Assembly (NCBI GenBank): GCA_029068025.1
Contig: JAIEDJ010000138.1
Location: 2,037-9,209, forward strand
Length of the DNA: 7,173 bases
From: Oscillospiraceae bacterium
GTDB taxonomy: Bacteria > Bacillota > Clostridia > Oscillospirales > Ruminococcaceae
Reading direction: 5' to 3'
Positions 1 to 6,215 of the stretch are shown piece by piece. Numbering within the stretch: position 1 is the stretch's first letter; every line of letters starts with the position of its first letter. The notes under the pieces were generated by a model. It worked only from the letters and a program-made list of their open reading frames with translations. It had not been told where the DNA came from and did not search any database. A program made the position numbers and the translations under genes.

Positions 1-31
1 CGAGTATAGTCACTAGTTGGTAGTTCTCAAA

Positions 32-79
32 CGGGATTCCAAAGGGCGGAGCCCTTTGGCGGGATTGGGGCGGAGCCCC
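32..79. repeat. Tandem palindromic (REP-like) intergenic repeat
   Basis: Two consecutive units each begin with CGGGATT (32-38 and 60-66) and continue into a perfect hairpin around the same core, GGGCGGAGCCC. The first stem is CCAAAGGGC (39-47) with GCCCTTTGG (51-59); the second is GGGGC (67-71) with GCCCC (75-79). Both have a GGA loop. Direct repetition of the lead-in plus a shared hairpin core is the signature of a dispersed REP/BIME-like element and not of a single terminator. There is no T-run after either stem. It lies downstream of the ABC operon terminator. That it is multicopy in the genome is inference; only these two units are visible. Confidence 0.6.
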
Positions 80-107
80 ATGTTCTCTTCCTCCCCTTCA
101 GAGGGGG

Positions 108-148
108 GGAAATCAAACCCTCGAAGCGTCAGCTTCGAGGGTTTGATT
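108..148 (-). terminator. Intrinsic terminator of the ABC transporter operon
   Basis: A perfect 17-bp inverted repeat (111-127 with 132-148, loop GTCA) starts directly after the ATPase stop codon. Read on the minus strand, the G+C-rich core CCCTCGAAGC/GCTTCGAGGG is flanked by AAATCAAA and followed by TTTGATTT, so it fits an intrinsic terminator. Because the stem is symmetrical and is also followed by TTTT on the plus strand, it could stop transcription from both sides. Confidence 0.75.
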
Positions 149-958
149 TTACATCTCGCTGTTCCTTGACAGCAGCATACGGTCATTGTTGAGCGCCGTG
201 CCGCTTGCCTGCTCGAATTTCTCAAGCAGCGCTTCAACGGTGAGGTTCTTCTTTTCCTCGCCCTTTACATCGTAGATGATCTTGCCGTTATTCATCATTA
301 TAAGGCGGTTTCCGTGCTTGATAGCCGCCGCCATGTTGTGAGTTACCATCATCGCGGTGAGATTATTCTCAGCGATGATCTTGTCCGAAAGCTCCAGCAC
401 CTTTGCGGCGGTCTTCGGATCGAGCGCGGCGGTGTGCTCGTCAAGCAGCAGTATATCCGGCTTTTGCAGTGATGCCATCAGCAGCGTGAGCGCCTGGCGC
501 TGACCGCCCGAGAGCAAGCCGACCTTGGTGGACATTCGGTTCTCAAGTCCGAGATCGAGCATTTTCAGCAGCTCGCGGTACTCGTCCTTTTCGCGGCGGG
601 TAACGCCCCACTTTAGGGTGCGCGCCTTGCCGCGGCGCTTTGCCAGAGCGAGGTTCTCCTGTATCTCCATCGTTGCGGCAGTGCCTGTCATAGGATCCTG
701 GAACACTCTGCCGATGTATTTGGCGCGTTTGTGCTCGGGGTCGCCGACGACGTTTTTGCCGTTGATAATGATCGAGCCGCCGTCAATAGGCCACACGCCC
801 GCGATGGCGTTCAGCGTAGTGGACTTGCCCGCGCCGTTGCCGCCGATGATCGTGACGAAATCGCCGTCTTCGAGCTTGATGGATACGCCGTTCAGGGCGC
901 GCTTTTCGTTGATCGTACCCGCGTTAAAGGTCTTCTGTACGTCGATCAGTTCAAGCAT
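149..958 (-). CDS. ABC importer ATP-binding protein (COG1101-type)
   Basis: This 269-residue cytoplasmic ATPase would power import by the permease and binding protein encoded just upstream. All nucleotide-binding motifs are intact: Walker A GGNGAGKST (39-47), Q-loop Gln87, signature LSGGQ (149-153), Walker B ILLLDE (169-174) with D-loop ALDP (178-181), and switch His207. The DEHTAALDP variant after Walker B resembles the ATPase that accompanies COG2984 binding proteins (from family memory, not a search). The start is ATG at 958: a GTG at 967 also opens the frame, but it lies inside the ribosome binding site GGAGGTG, which sits at the right distance from 958. The start overlaps the end of the permease gene by 8 bases (ATGCTTGA), indicating translational coupling. 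Last gene of the operon. The substrate is unknown; aromatic amino acids are the family precedent. Confidence 0.93.
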   Translation of the reverse strand: MLELIDVQKTFNAGTINEKRALNGVSIKLEDGDFVTIIGGNGAGKSTTLNAIAGVWPIDGGSIIINGKNVVGDPEHKRAKYIGRVFQDPMTGTAATMEIQENLALAKRRGKARTLKWGVTRREKDEYRELLKMLDLGLENRMSTKVGLLSGGQRQALTLLMASLQKPDILLLDEHTAALDPKTAAKVLELSDKIIAENNLTAMMVTHNMAAAIKHGNRLIMMNNGKIIYDVKGEEKKNLTVEALLEKFEQASGTALNNDRMLLSRNSEM

Positions 959-1958
959 CGGAATCACCTCCGTCAGTCGGGGAAGTATTTTTCATCGAGA
1001 TACGCGCGGCTCGCCTGTAGGACGTTTTCATCGACTTTCGGATATACGGCACCGCGAGGAATATCGCGACAACGACAGCAGAGAACAGTTTGTTGAACAC
1101 GGACGGGATTCCGGTGAGCATTACGATCTGGAGTACTAAGAAGTAAATGATAGCGCCCACTGTCGTGAAACACAGCTTCGCGACAAAGTTGAAATGCTTT
1201 CCGAAAATAGCCGAGCCGAGAACGTCTCCGATTATTACGGCAGCAAGACCGATAACAATCGCACCGCGTCCGGTGTTTACATCGTTAGAACCCGAGTACT
1301 GTGCGAGAAGTCCTCCTGCAAGCCCCACAAGACCGTTGGACAGCACGAGCGCGATGACAGTGGACTTCTTGGTGCTGATGCCCTGTGCTCTCGACATATT
1401 CGGGTTGCAACCCGTAGCGCGTATCGTGAAACCGTATTCCGTGCCGAAGAACCAGTAGAGAGCCGCGATGATGACTGCAACAACGAGTACGATCTTTCCG
1501 AGCTCGAGAGCGACTGTCCAAAAGCCGTTAGTAACCGCAACGCGTCTCATTGAGAGGAACAGCGGATACTGATCGACACTCACGGAGGCTATGGATTTTC
1601 CCATTATGGTGTAATTTACCGAGTAAAGCGCGATCTGAGTAAGAATTCCGGCGAGAATTCCGGGAATTCCGAGCAGCGTGTTCAGCAGCCCCGTAATAAG
1701 CCCGGCTAAGCACCCCGCAAGGAACGCGCAAAGCATACCAATCGGGATAGGCACGCCGTTCAGCGTAAGAACCACCATGACAGCGCCGCCGGTGCTGAGC
1801 GAGCCGTCTACCGTCAGATCGGCGAAGTCGAGAATTTTGTAGGTGATAAAAACTCCGATAGCCATAATGCCCCAGATAAGTCCCTGAGAGACGTTTCCGG
1901 GCAGCGCGTTCGGAAACGTCGTGACAAGACCTTTGAAGAAAGCCTGTAATTGTTCCAT
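951..1958 (-). CDS. ABC importer permease (COG4120-type, BPD_transp_2 fold)
   Basis: A 335-residue integral membrane protein expected to form the translocation channel as a homodimer. Hydrophobic stretches are visible at about 24-40, 71-93, 97-113, 147-171, 200-220, 231-249, 262-282 and 290-305, giving roughly eight or nine membrane spans, typical of this family. The segment at 172-194 (GTEYGFTIRATGCNPNMSRA) is the conserved cytoplasmic loop thought to contact the ATPase. A basic tail from 307 ends in an acidic, polar stretch and is slightly long for the family. The start ATG at 1958 has GGAG six bases upstream. It lies 94 bases after the binding-protein gene, with a hairpin in the gap, and overlaps the ATPase gene by 8 bases. 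Family membership is secure; the substrate is inferred only from relatives that carry tryptophan or tyrosine. Confidence 0.9.
   Translation of the reverse strand: MEQLQAFFKGLVTTFPNALPGNVSQGLIWGIMAIGVFITYKILDFADLTVDGSLSTGGAVMVVLTLNGVPIPIGMLCAFLAGCLAGLITGLLNTLLGIPGILAGILTQIALYSVNYTIMGKSIASVSVDQYPLFLSMRRVAVTNGFWTVALELGKIVLVVAVIIAALYWFFGTEYGFTIRATGCNPNMSRAQGISTKKSTVIALVLSNGLVGLAGGLLAQYSGSNDVNTGRGAIVIGLAAVIIGDVLGSAIFGKHFNFVAKLCFTTVGAIIYFLVLQIVMLTGIPSVFNKLFSAVVVAIFLAVPYIRKSMKTSYRRAARISMKNTSPTDGGDSDA
965..971 (-). promoter_or_regulatory. Ribosome binding site fixing the ATPase start
   Basis: On the minus strand GGAGGTG lies 6 bases before ATG at 958. It contains the in-frame GTG (967-965) that would otherwise extend the protein by three residues, so that GTG is unlikely to be used. 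The site itself lies inside the 3' end of the permease coding region. Confidence 0.8.
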
Positions 1959-1978
1959 GTTGATCTCCGTTCCTGTAC

Positions 1979-2018
1979 TAAAAAAGCAGGGAAGTCAATT
2001 TCTCAATTTCCCTGCTTT
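1979..2018 (-). terminator. Intercistronic terminator/attenuator inside the operon
   Basis: On the minus strand an 11-bp stem (2008-2018 with 1983-1993, core GCAGGGAA/TTCCCTGC, 14-base loop) runs into TTTTTAGT. It lies between the binding-protein stop and the permease ribosome binding site. No separate promoter for the permease is evident in the gap, so partial read-through is the likely role, leaving more binding protein than membrane subunits. It could also protect the upstream mRNA 3' end. Confidence 0.75.
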
Positions 2019-2052
2019 GCGGTTGATAAAGTCAGATTAGCCGATAGCTTTT

Positions 2053-3075
2053 TTATCCAATTGCTTCGTAGCCCTCGGGAGGTGTAATTCCAAGAGACTG
2101 GCACATTGCTGCGTTGTACTTCTTGGTGAACTTCGGAGCGGACTGGATCTCCATATCGCCGGGGTTCTTGCCGTTTACAAGGATATCGTAAGCCATCTCA
2201 CCCGCGATAGCGCCGATGTCATAGTAGCTGATGGACAGAGTAGCAACTCCGCAGCCGCCGCAGATGCCCTCTTCACCCGCGATTACGGGGATCTTAGCAG
2301 GCTCTACTATGCTCTTTACGGTCTCGGTAGCGTTCGCAAAGGTGTTGTCGGTCGGGATATAGAGTACATCGCACTCGCCGATAGCGGCATTCACAGCGGA
2401 CGGGATCTCGTTAGCATCGGCAGCGGTGAATTCCTTGTAATCCTTGCCGTCAGCCTTGAGCGCCGCGGTGAACAGATCAGCCTGATACTTGGAGTTAGCC
2501 TCGGACGAGCAGTAGAGGATACCTACCTTCTTGCAGTTGGGGAAGAGTTCGAGAAGCAGCTTTTCCTGTTGATCGATAGGCGCGAGGTCGGAAGTACCGG
2601 TGATGTTCTTGCCGCTCTTGCCTGTCCAGCCGGACTTGATACCAAGCGCGGTAGCGTAGTCGGTGATAGAGGTTCCGACGATCGGGATCGTGCTTGTCGC
2701 GGAAGCCGCTGTGGAAAGCGGAGAAGTAGCGTTTGCGAGGATAAGGTCAACGTTTGCCGCAACGAAGTTGGTAGTGATAGTGGTGCAGTTGGTGATCTCG
2801 TTATTGGCGTTCTTAACATCGATCTTTACTCTGTCGCCGAGAAGCTCGGTAAGCTTGTCGGAAAAGCCCTTTGTAGCAGCGTCAAGAGCGGGGTGCTCAT
2901 CGAGCTGGCAAACACCGACATTGAAGGTCTTGGTGCTGTCGCCGTTTCCCGCACCGCCGGAGGGATTGTTGTTTGCGGGATCGGATGTTGTGTTCTCGGA
3001 ACAGCCCGTCATCAGACTCATTGAGCCGAGCATTGCCACGGACAGCGCCGCAGCGAGGATCTTCTTGAATTTCAT
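2053..3075 (-). CDS. ABC importer substrate-binding lipoprotein (COG2984, ABC_sub_bind)
   Basis: A 340-residue exported lipoprotein that would capture the solute outside the membrane. It starts with a basic n-region (KFKK), a hydrophobic core and a lipobox MTGC with lipidated Cys25; Met at the -3 position is less common than Leu. A low-complexity Asn/Ser/Gly linker (27-48) tethers the domain. Family features follow: VGVCQLDEHPALDAATKGF (53-71), PIVGTSITD (131-139), the central strand KKVGILYCSSEANS (182-195), DNTFANATETVKSI (243-256) and VATLSISYYDIG (277-288). These match the periplasmic-binding type 1 fold of COG2984, where characterised members bind tyrosine or tryptophan. An odd ICGGCG segment (271-276) places a CxxC in an exported domain. 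The start ATG at 3075 is preceded by AAGGAG. First gene of the operon. The ligand cannot be assigned from sequence alone. Confidence 0.92.
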   Translation of the reverse strand: MKFKKILAAALSVAMLGSMSLMTGCSENTTSDPANNNPSGGAGNGDSTKTFNVGVCQLDEHPALDAATKGFSDKLTELLGDRVKIDVKNANNEITNCTTITTNFVAANVDLILANATSPLSTAASATSTIPIVGTSITDYATALGIKSGWTGKSGKNITGTSDLAPIDQQEKLLLELFPNCKKVGILYCSSEANSKYQADLFTAALKADGKDYKEFTAADANEIPSAVNAAIGECDVLYIPTDNTFANATETVKSIVEPAKIPVIAGEEGICGGCGVATLSISYYDIGAIAGEMAYDILVNGKNPGDMEIQSAPKFTKKYNAAMCQSLGITPPEGYEAIG

Positions 3076-3149
3076 ATCTGTTCTCCTTATTGTTCAATTC
3101 ATTTTTTATTTATGGATTTAGTTTGCAAAAATGCAAGACCATATCTTAA

Positions 3150-3178
3150 ATTATAGCATATTTCATACCAAAAGACAA
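3150..3178 (-). promoter_or_regulatory. Sigma-A promoter of the ABC transporter operon
   Basis: Minus strand: -35 TTGTCT (3178-3173), 17-base spacer, perfect -10 TATAAT (3155-3150) with an upstream TGC giving an extended -10. Transcription would begin near 3143, leaving a leader of about 68 bases. The leader is too short for a T-box or an amino-acid riboswitch; it contains only a small inverted repeat, TTGCA/TGCAA with a four-base loop, at 3123-3136. Confidence 0.8.
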
Positions 3179-3190
3179 CGTTTTTCGCAT

Positions 3191-3237
3191 AAAAAATGAT
3201 ATTCGGCATTTATTTTTGTTAAAAATGCCGAATATCA
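3191..3237 (-). terminator. Terminator of the zinc-ribbon protein gene
   Basis: Minus strand: a 15-bp perfect stem (3223-3237 with 3197-3211, containing ATTCGGCAT) with an 11-base loop, followed by TTTTTT. It lies 42 bases past the stop of the zinc-ribbon gene and just before the ABC operon promoter, so it insulates the two transcription units. Confidence 0.85.
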
Positions 3238-3278
3238 ATATTTCTTTTCAAACAAAGAGATGAAAAATGCACAAATGA

Positions 3279-3701
3279 TTATTTGCTTTCCTCATCTGTT
3301 GTTTCAGCTTCGGTCTCGGTCTCTGCTTCGGGCTTGGGCTTTTCGGGAAGCTTTGCTCCGCACTTGCTGCAGAATGTGTCGTCGTCCTTGTGCTTTGCGC
3401 CGCAGCTCGGGCAGGTCACTATATTTCTCAGCTCGTCGACCTGCTTGGATATCTCTTCAAGCTCAGAATAGCAGTTGTTCAGTCCCGAAATGTGCTCGTT
3501 CAGCTCTTCCTCGTTCTTCTCGCCTGATTTTGTGGACTGATATACGAACTCGCCGAGCTTTTCGTATCTTGTGCGGATATCGTTGTTTATCTGTGTGGAT
3601 TTTACTTTCAGCTTGGACAAGCGAACCGCGCTGTCGGTCTTTTTTCCCGCGGTGGAAACAACATTTTTGCCTGTGTTGATAACGCCATCAAAGAAACTCA
3701 T
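3279..3701 (-). CDS. Small coiled-coil protein with C-terminal zinc ribbon
   Basis: A 140-residue cytoplasmic protein of unknown function. The N-terminal part opens with MSFFDGVINTGKNV and leads into a charged helical region (about 24-94) rich in Lys/Glu with heptad-like hydrophobic spacing, probably a coiled coil. A zinc ribbon follows: CPSC and CSKC with Cys97, Cys100, Cys111 and Cys114. The tail (119-140) is an acidic, Pro/Thr/Glu-rich disordered stretch. There is no signal peptide or membrane span. Similar short 'zinc ribbon domain-containing' proteins are common in clostridia, without an assigned role. The start is ATG at 3701, eight bases after AAAGGAG; an in-frame TTG at 3719 lies upstream of that site and is not a credible start. 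It has its own promoter and terminator and is divergent from the pseudokinase, which also carries a zinc ribbon. Confidence 0.85.
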   Translation of the reverse strand: MSFFDGVINTGKNVVSTAGKKTDSAVRLSKLKVKSTQINNDIRTRYEKLGEFVYQSTKSGEKNEEELNEHISGLNNCYSELEEISKQVDELRNIVTCPSCGAKHKDDDTFCSKCGAKLPEKPKPEAETETEAETTDEESK

Positions 3702-3709
3702 GGTAAAAA

Positions 3710-3716
3710 CTCCTTT
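3710..3716 (-). promoter_or_regulatory. Ribosome binding site fixing the zinc-ribbon protein start
   Basis: AAAGGAG on the minus strand, eight bases before ATG at 3701. It rules out the in-frame TTG at 3719, which precedes the site, and so removes six residues from the longest possible reading. Confidence 0.85.
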
Positions 3717-3759
3717 CAAATTTACAATGCTTTGGTGGAAATATTTTCTTCCGAATTAT

Positions 3760-3788
3760 ATTGTACCATATTCTGAAAGATTTTTCAA
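3760..3788 (-). promoter_or_regulatory. Sigma-A promoter of the zinc-ribbon protein gene
   Basis: Minus strand: -35 TTGAAA (3788-3783), 17-base spacer, -10 TACAAT (3765-3760) with an upstream TGG that makes an extended -10. Transcription would start near 3753, about 52 bases before the ATG at 3701. Confidence 0.75.
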
Positions 3789-4007
3789 GTGAATATTCAA
3801 TGAAAATAAAAAGTTTTTTGAATTTGGTCAGAATTTTTGAAAATTTTTTCTTCTCATTTGCATTTCGGCAAAAAACTTTGTGATTTTTTTAACGCCGTTT
3901 TGCCTAAAATTTATCTTCTGTTCGCCGAGTTTATTGGCTAAAACGTTAATAAAGGTTACAAAATTGAAATAATTAGCCGTATAAATATTACAATACTGTC
4001 ATAATTA

Positions 4008-4036
4008 TTGACTTTTTGCGAGATTTAGTGTATAGT
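4008..4036 (+). promoter_or_regulatory. Sigma-A promoter of the PASTA pseudokinase gene
   Basis: TTGACT (4008-4013), 17-base spacer, TATAGT (4031-4036). The start would be near 4043, giving a leader of about 41 bases that contains the palindrome TTATCGATAA and a modest ribosome binding site, AGGATGGTG (4070-4078), before ATG at 4084. Confidence 0.75.
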
Positions 4037-4083
4037 AATAATGTATCAAATTTATCGATAAGCTATCATAGGATGGTGAATAT

Positions 4084-6201
4084 ATGCTTAAGGAAACATC
4101 TCTTTGTATGGGCTGTATGAACGAAAAGGGCGGCGACGATCCGTGCAGGCTGTGCGGCTACAGCGATCTCGACCCGCATATCCCGACGTATCTCGAGCCT
4201 AAGACCTTTCTCAACGAGCGCTATATAGTAGGACGGCTGCTTTCCTATAACGGAGAGGGCGCGATCTACATCGGCTATGATACCGTCACTGCGACAAAGG
4301 TCACTATCAAGGAATTTATGCCCGATACCCTCTGCACTCGGCAAAGGGGCGATACAAATATATCCGTCAACGCTAATAACAGTCCGCTTTACAAGACGTA
4401 TCTGTCCGAGTTTGCCGATCTCAACCGCTCCCTGATAAAGCTGCGCGGAATGGCGCATATCCAGGCTGTGCTGGACGTGTTTTACGCAAACAACACCTGC
4501 TATGCGGTGTTTGAGTTTATCAGCGGAATATCACTGAAAACCTATCTCGCGAACGCAGCCGGCGGAATGACATGGGAACAGGTCAAGGAGCTGTTCCCGC
4601 CGATCTTTACTACTCTTTCGCTGGCTCACGCTGCCGGCATAATCCACAGGGGAATATCTCCGCAGACCATCTTCGTCACCGACAAGATGGAGCTTAAGCT
4701 TTCGGGCTTTGCCATTACGGCGGCACGCACCACAGGCACCGAGATCGCCTGCGAGATCTACAGCGGATATGCCGCTCCCGAACAGTATTCCAACGAGCCG
4801 AACGGAACATGGACGGATGTTTACGGGATCTCGGCAGTGCTGTACAAGGTTCTTACCGGCACAAATCCTACGGAGGCCATCGCGAGGACAGGCGGTATGC
4901 CGGAGCCGTCTCTGATCAATATAAACGTGCCGCAGCACGTTTCTAGAGTTATCATGAATGGCATGAAGCTCTCAAACGATACAAGAATACGTACAGTTAC
5001 CGAGCTTGTGGATAAACTGTTCGCGCCGCCGGGCTATTCCGCGGCGGGCGGAGCGCGGGACTCTCAGGGCAGACCCATTTCCCGAAAGGAGGAAAAGCGC
5101 CTTCAAAAGCAGCGGAAGGAGCGTATAAAGTTCCTGGCGATCCTGGCAGTAGTGGGAATGATCCTTATCGCGTTTGCTATTGTGTTCGCCTTGACGCTCA
5201 ACGGATCGTGTACGCCGGGCACGCCGTCTGATATCGATCCGAATTCGGACAGCAGCTCTCAGCAGGGAAGCACAAGCACGAACGATTCCTCAATAGGAAA
5301 CGTTTCCGATCCCAACAGCAGCGGCGATGCTCCGCCCGTTGGCGGCAGCATCATCGTTCCTGATTTTACCGATGACTATAAGTTTGAGAACGCGGCAAAG
5401 GATTTTGAGGGCAGCTTTATTCTGGTGCCTACTTATGATTATAATGATGAATTCGCTGCCGGATTTATTTTCGATCAATCCATCGAGCCGGAAACGACCG
5501 TTCCCAAGGGTACAGAGATCAAGGTCAAGGTCAGCAAGGGCAAAAGCGCTGTCGGGCTGCCGCCTTACGGTATGCAGACGGCAGAAGACTATGCTGCGGA
5601 GCTTACCAAGCTCAACATAAAATATCAGCTTGAAAATGAGGACAACAACGATCTGCCGGAGGGCAACGTGCTGCGCTGCACCAGGGCAAACGGTGAGGAT
5701 ATCGAGGTGGGCGATCTTGTAAACGTTGCGGACGGCGAGACCATAATGGTTTATGTCGCCAGAAACTACGAGGTGCAGGTGATGGCGGTCGTCCCCGATC
5801 TTACCGACTCATGGCGCTATGAAACGGCGGCTGCGTTCTTCAAGGATAAATTTACGCTGATCCCCAAATACGAATACAGCAACAGGCATATGGCGGGATA
5901 TATTTTCGAGCAGTCGGTAGAGCCCGAAACGGAGGTCGTTGAAGGCACTGAGATAATCGTAAAGGTCAGTCTCGGAAGCGGCATAGTCGCGCTGCCGTCA
6001 TATGAGGAGAAAACGTCGTCGGATTATACCGCAGAGCTTGAAAAGCTCGGCATAAAATATATTCAACTGGAGGAGCCGAGTCCCGGGCTTGACGACGGGT
6101 ATGTTTCAAGGTGTACAAAGGGTATGATAAATATCAGCGCCGGAGATCCCGTGAATGTTAAGGACGGCGAGATCATCACCGTATATTCCGTAAAAAACTG
6201 A
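4084..6201 (+). CDS. Membrane PASTA-repeat Ser/Thr pseudokinase with N-terminal zinc ribbon
   Basis: A 705-residue single-pass membrane protein. Order: zinc ribbon (Cys8, Cys11, Cys21, Cys24), kinase fold (about 45-313), basic juxtamembrane stretch (334-349), membrane span (about 350-371), Ser/Asp/Gly-rich linker (374-421), then four PASTA-like repeats (about 425-486, 490-560, 570-631, 635-705). The kinase keeps Lys76 (VTIK), a helix-C Glu (probably Glu109), GYAAPEQY (228-235) and Asp245. However, HRD is HRG (188-190), the catalytic-loop Asn is Thr195, and DFG is GFA (208-210). With the base Asp, metal Asp and Asn all gone, phosphotransfer is unlikely; the retained Lys and Glu leave nucleotide binding possible. 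PASTA domains in related kinases bind peptidoglycan or lipid II, so a wall-sensing or scaffold role is inferred. The gene stands alone, without the PP2C phosphatase usual beside active PASTA kinases. Residual activity is not excluded. Confidence 0.9.
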   Translation: MLKETSLCMGCMNEKGGDDPCRLCGYSDLDPHIPTYLEPKTFLNERYIVGRLLSYNGEGAIYIGYDTVTATKVTIKEFMPDTLCTRQRGDTNISVNANNSPLYKTYLSEFADLNRSLIKLRGMAHIQAVLDVFYANNTCYAVFEFISGISLKTYLANAAGGMTWEQVKELFPPIFTTLSLAHAAGIIHRGISPQTIFVTDKMELKLSGFAITAARTTGTEIACEIYSGYAAPEQYSNEPNGTWTDVYGISAVLYKVLTGTNPTEAIARTGGMPEPSLININVPQHVSRVIMNGMKLSNDTRIRTVTELVDKLFAPPGYSAAGGARDSQGRPISRKEEKRLQKQRKERIKFLAILAVVGMILIAFAIVFALTLNGSCTPGTPSDIDPNSDSSSQQGSTSTNDSSIGNVSDPNSSGDAPPVGGSIIVPDFTDDYKFENAAKDFEGSFILVPTYDYNDEFAAGFIFDQSIEPETTVPKGTEIKVKVSKGKSAVGLPPYGMQTAEDYAAELTKLNIKYQLENEDNNDLPEGNVLRCTRANGEDIEVGDLVNVADGETIMVYVARNYEVQVMAVVPDLTDSWRYETAAAFFKDKFTLIPKYEYSNRHMAGYIFEQSVEPETEVVEGTEIIVKVSLGSGIVALPSYEEKTSSDYTAELEKLGIKYIQLEEPSPGLDDGYVSRCTKGMINISAGDPVNVKDGEIITVYSVKN

Positions 6202-6215
6202 TGTGATACAAGCCG

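Larger units (their letters stand above)
3702..4083. other. Divergent A+T-rich intergenic region
   Basis: 382 bases without a credible gene, separating two divergent transcription units. It holds the leftward promoter (3760-3788), the rightward promoter (4008-4036), and a weaker possible second rightward promoter: TTGGCT (3934-3939), 17 bases, TACAAA (3957-3962). The middle (about 3790-3930) is dominated by A and T runs. Two further symmetries are visible: GGCAAAA/TTTTGCC (3867-3873 and 3898-3904, 24 bases apart) and the perfect palindrome TTATCGATAA (4052-4061) just past the predicted kinase transcription start. Neither is assigned a function. Confidence 0.6.

Noticed and set aside
525..1139. 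204-residue plus-strand open frame across the ATPase and permease genes
   Set aside because: Antisense to two well-supported genes and spans their overlap; no domain resemblance.
2663..3121. 152-residue open frame on the plus strand antisense to the binding protein gene
   Set aside because: It lies over a gene with clear family motifs and a ribosome binding site; the product has no recognisable domain and its length is explained by codon bias of the true gene.
3076..3143. Possible T-box or riboswitch before the ABC operon
   Set aside because: The leader from the predicted start is only about 68 bases and lacks specifier-loop, antiterminator or other recognisable structure.
3260..3679. 139-residue plus-strand open frame antisense to the zinc-ribbon gene
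   Set aside because: Arg/Ser/Leu-rich translation typical of an antisense shadow; the minus-strand frame has a zinc ribbon, ribosome binding site, promoter and terminator.
3867..3904. Inverted repeat GGCAAAA/TTTTGCC in the divergent intergenic region
   Set aside because: Seven A/T-heavy pairs with a 24-base gap; not convincing as a terminator or operator, and neither flanking gene ends there.
4531..4938. 135-residue minus-strand open frame inside the kinase gene (also one at 4066-4458)
   Set aside because: Shadow of the kinase domain coding frame; basic, low-quality translation with no motif or ribosome binding site.
5085..5098. Strong internal ribosome-binding-like AAGGAGG within the kinase gene
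   Set aside because: It encodes the basic juxtamembrane segment (RKEEKR); no ATG, GTG or TTG follows at a usable distance in frame, so an internal start making a free PASTA protein is not supported.
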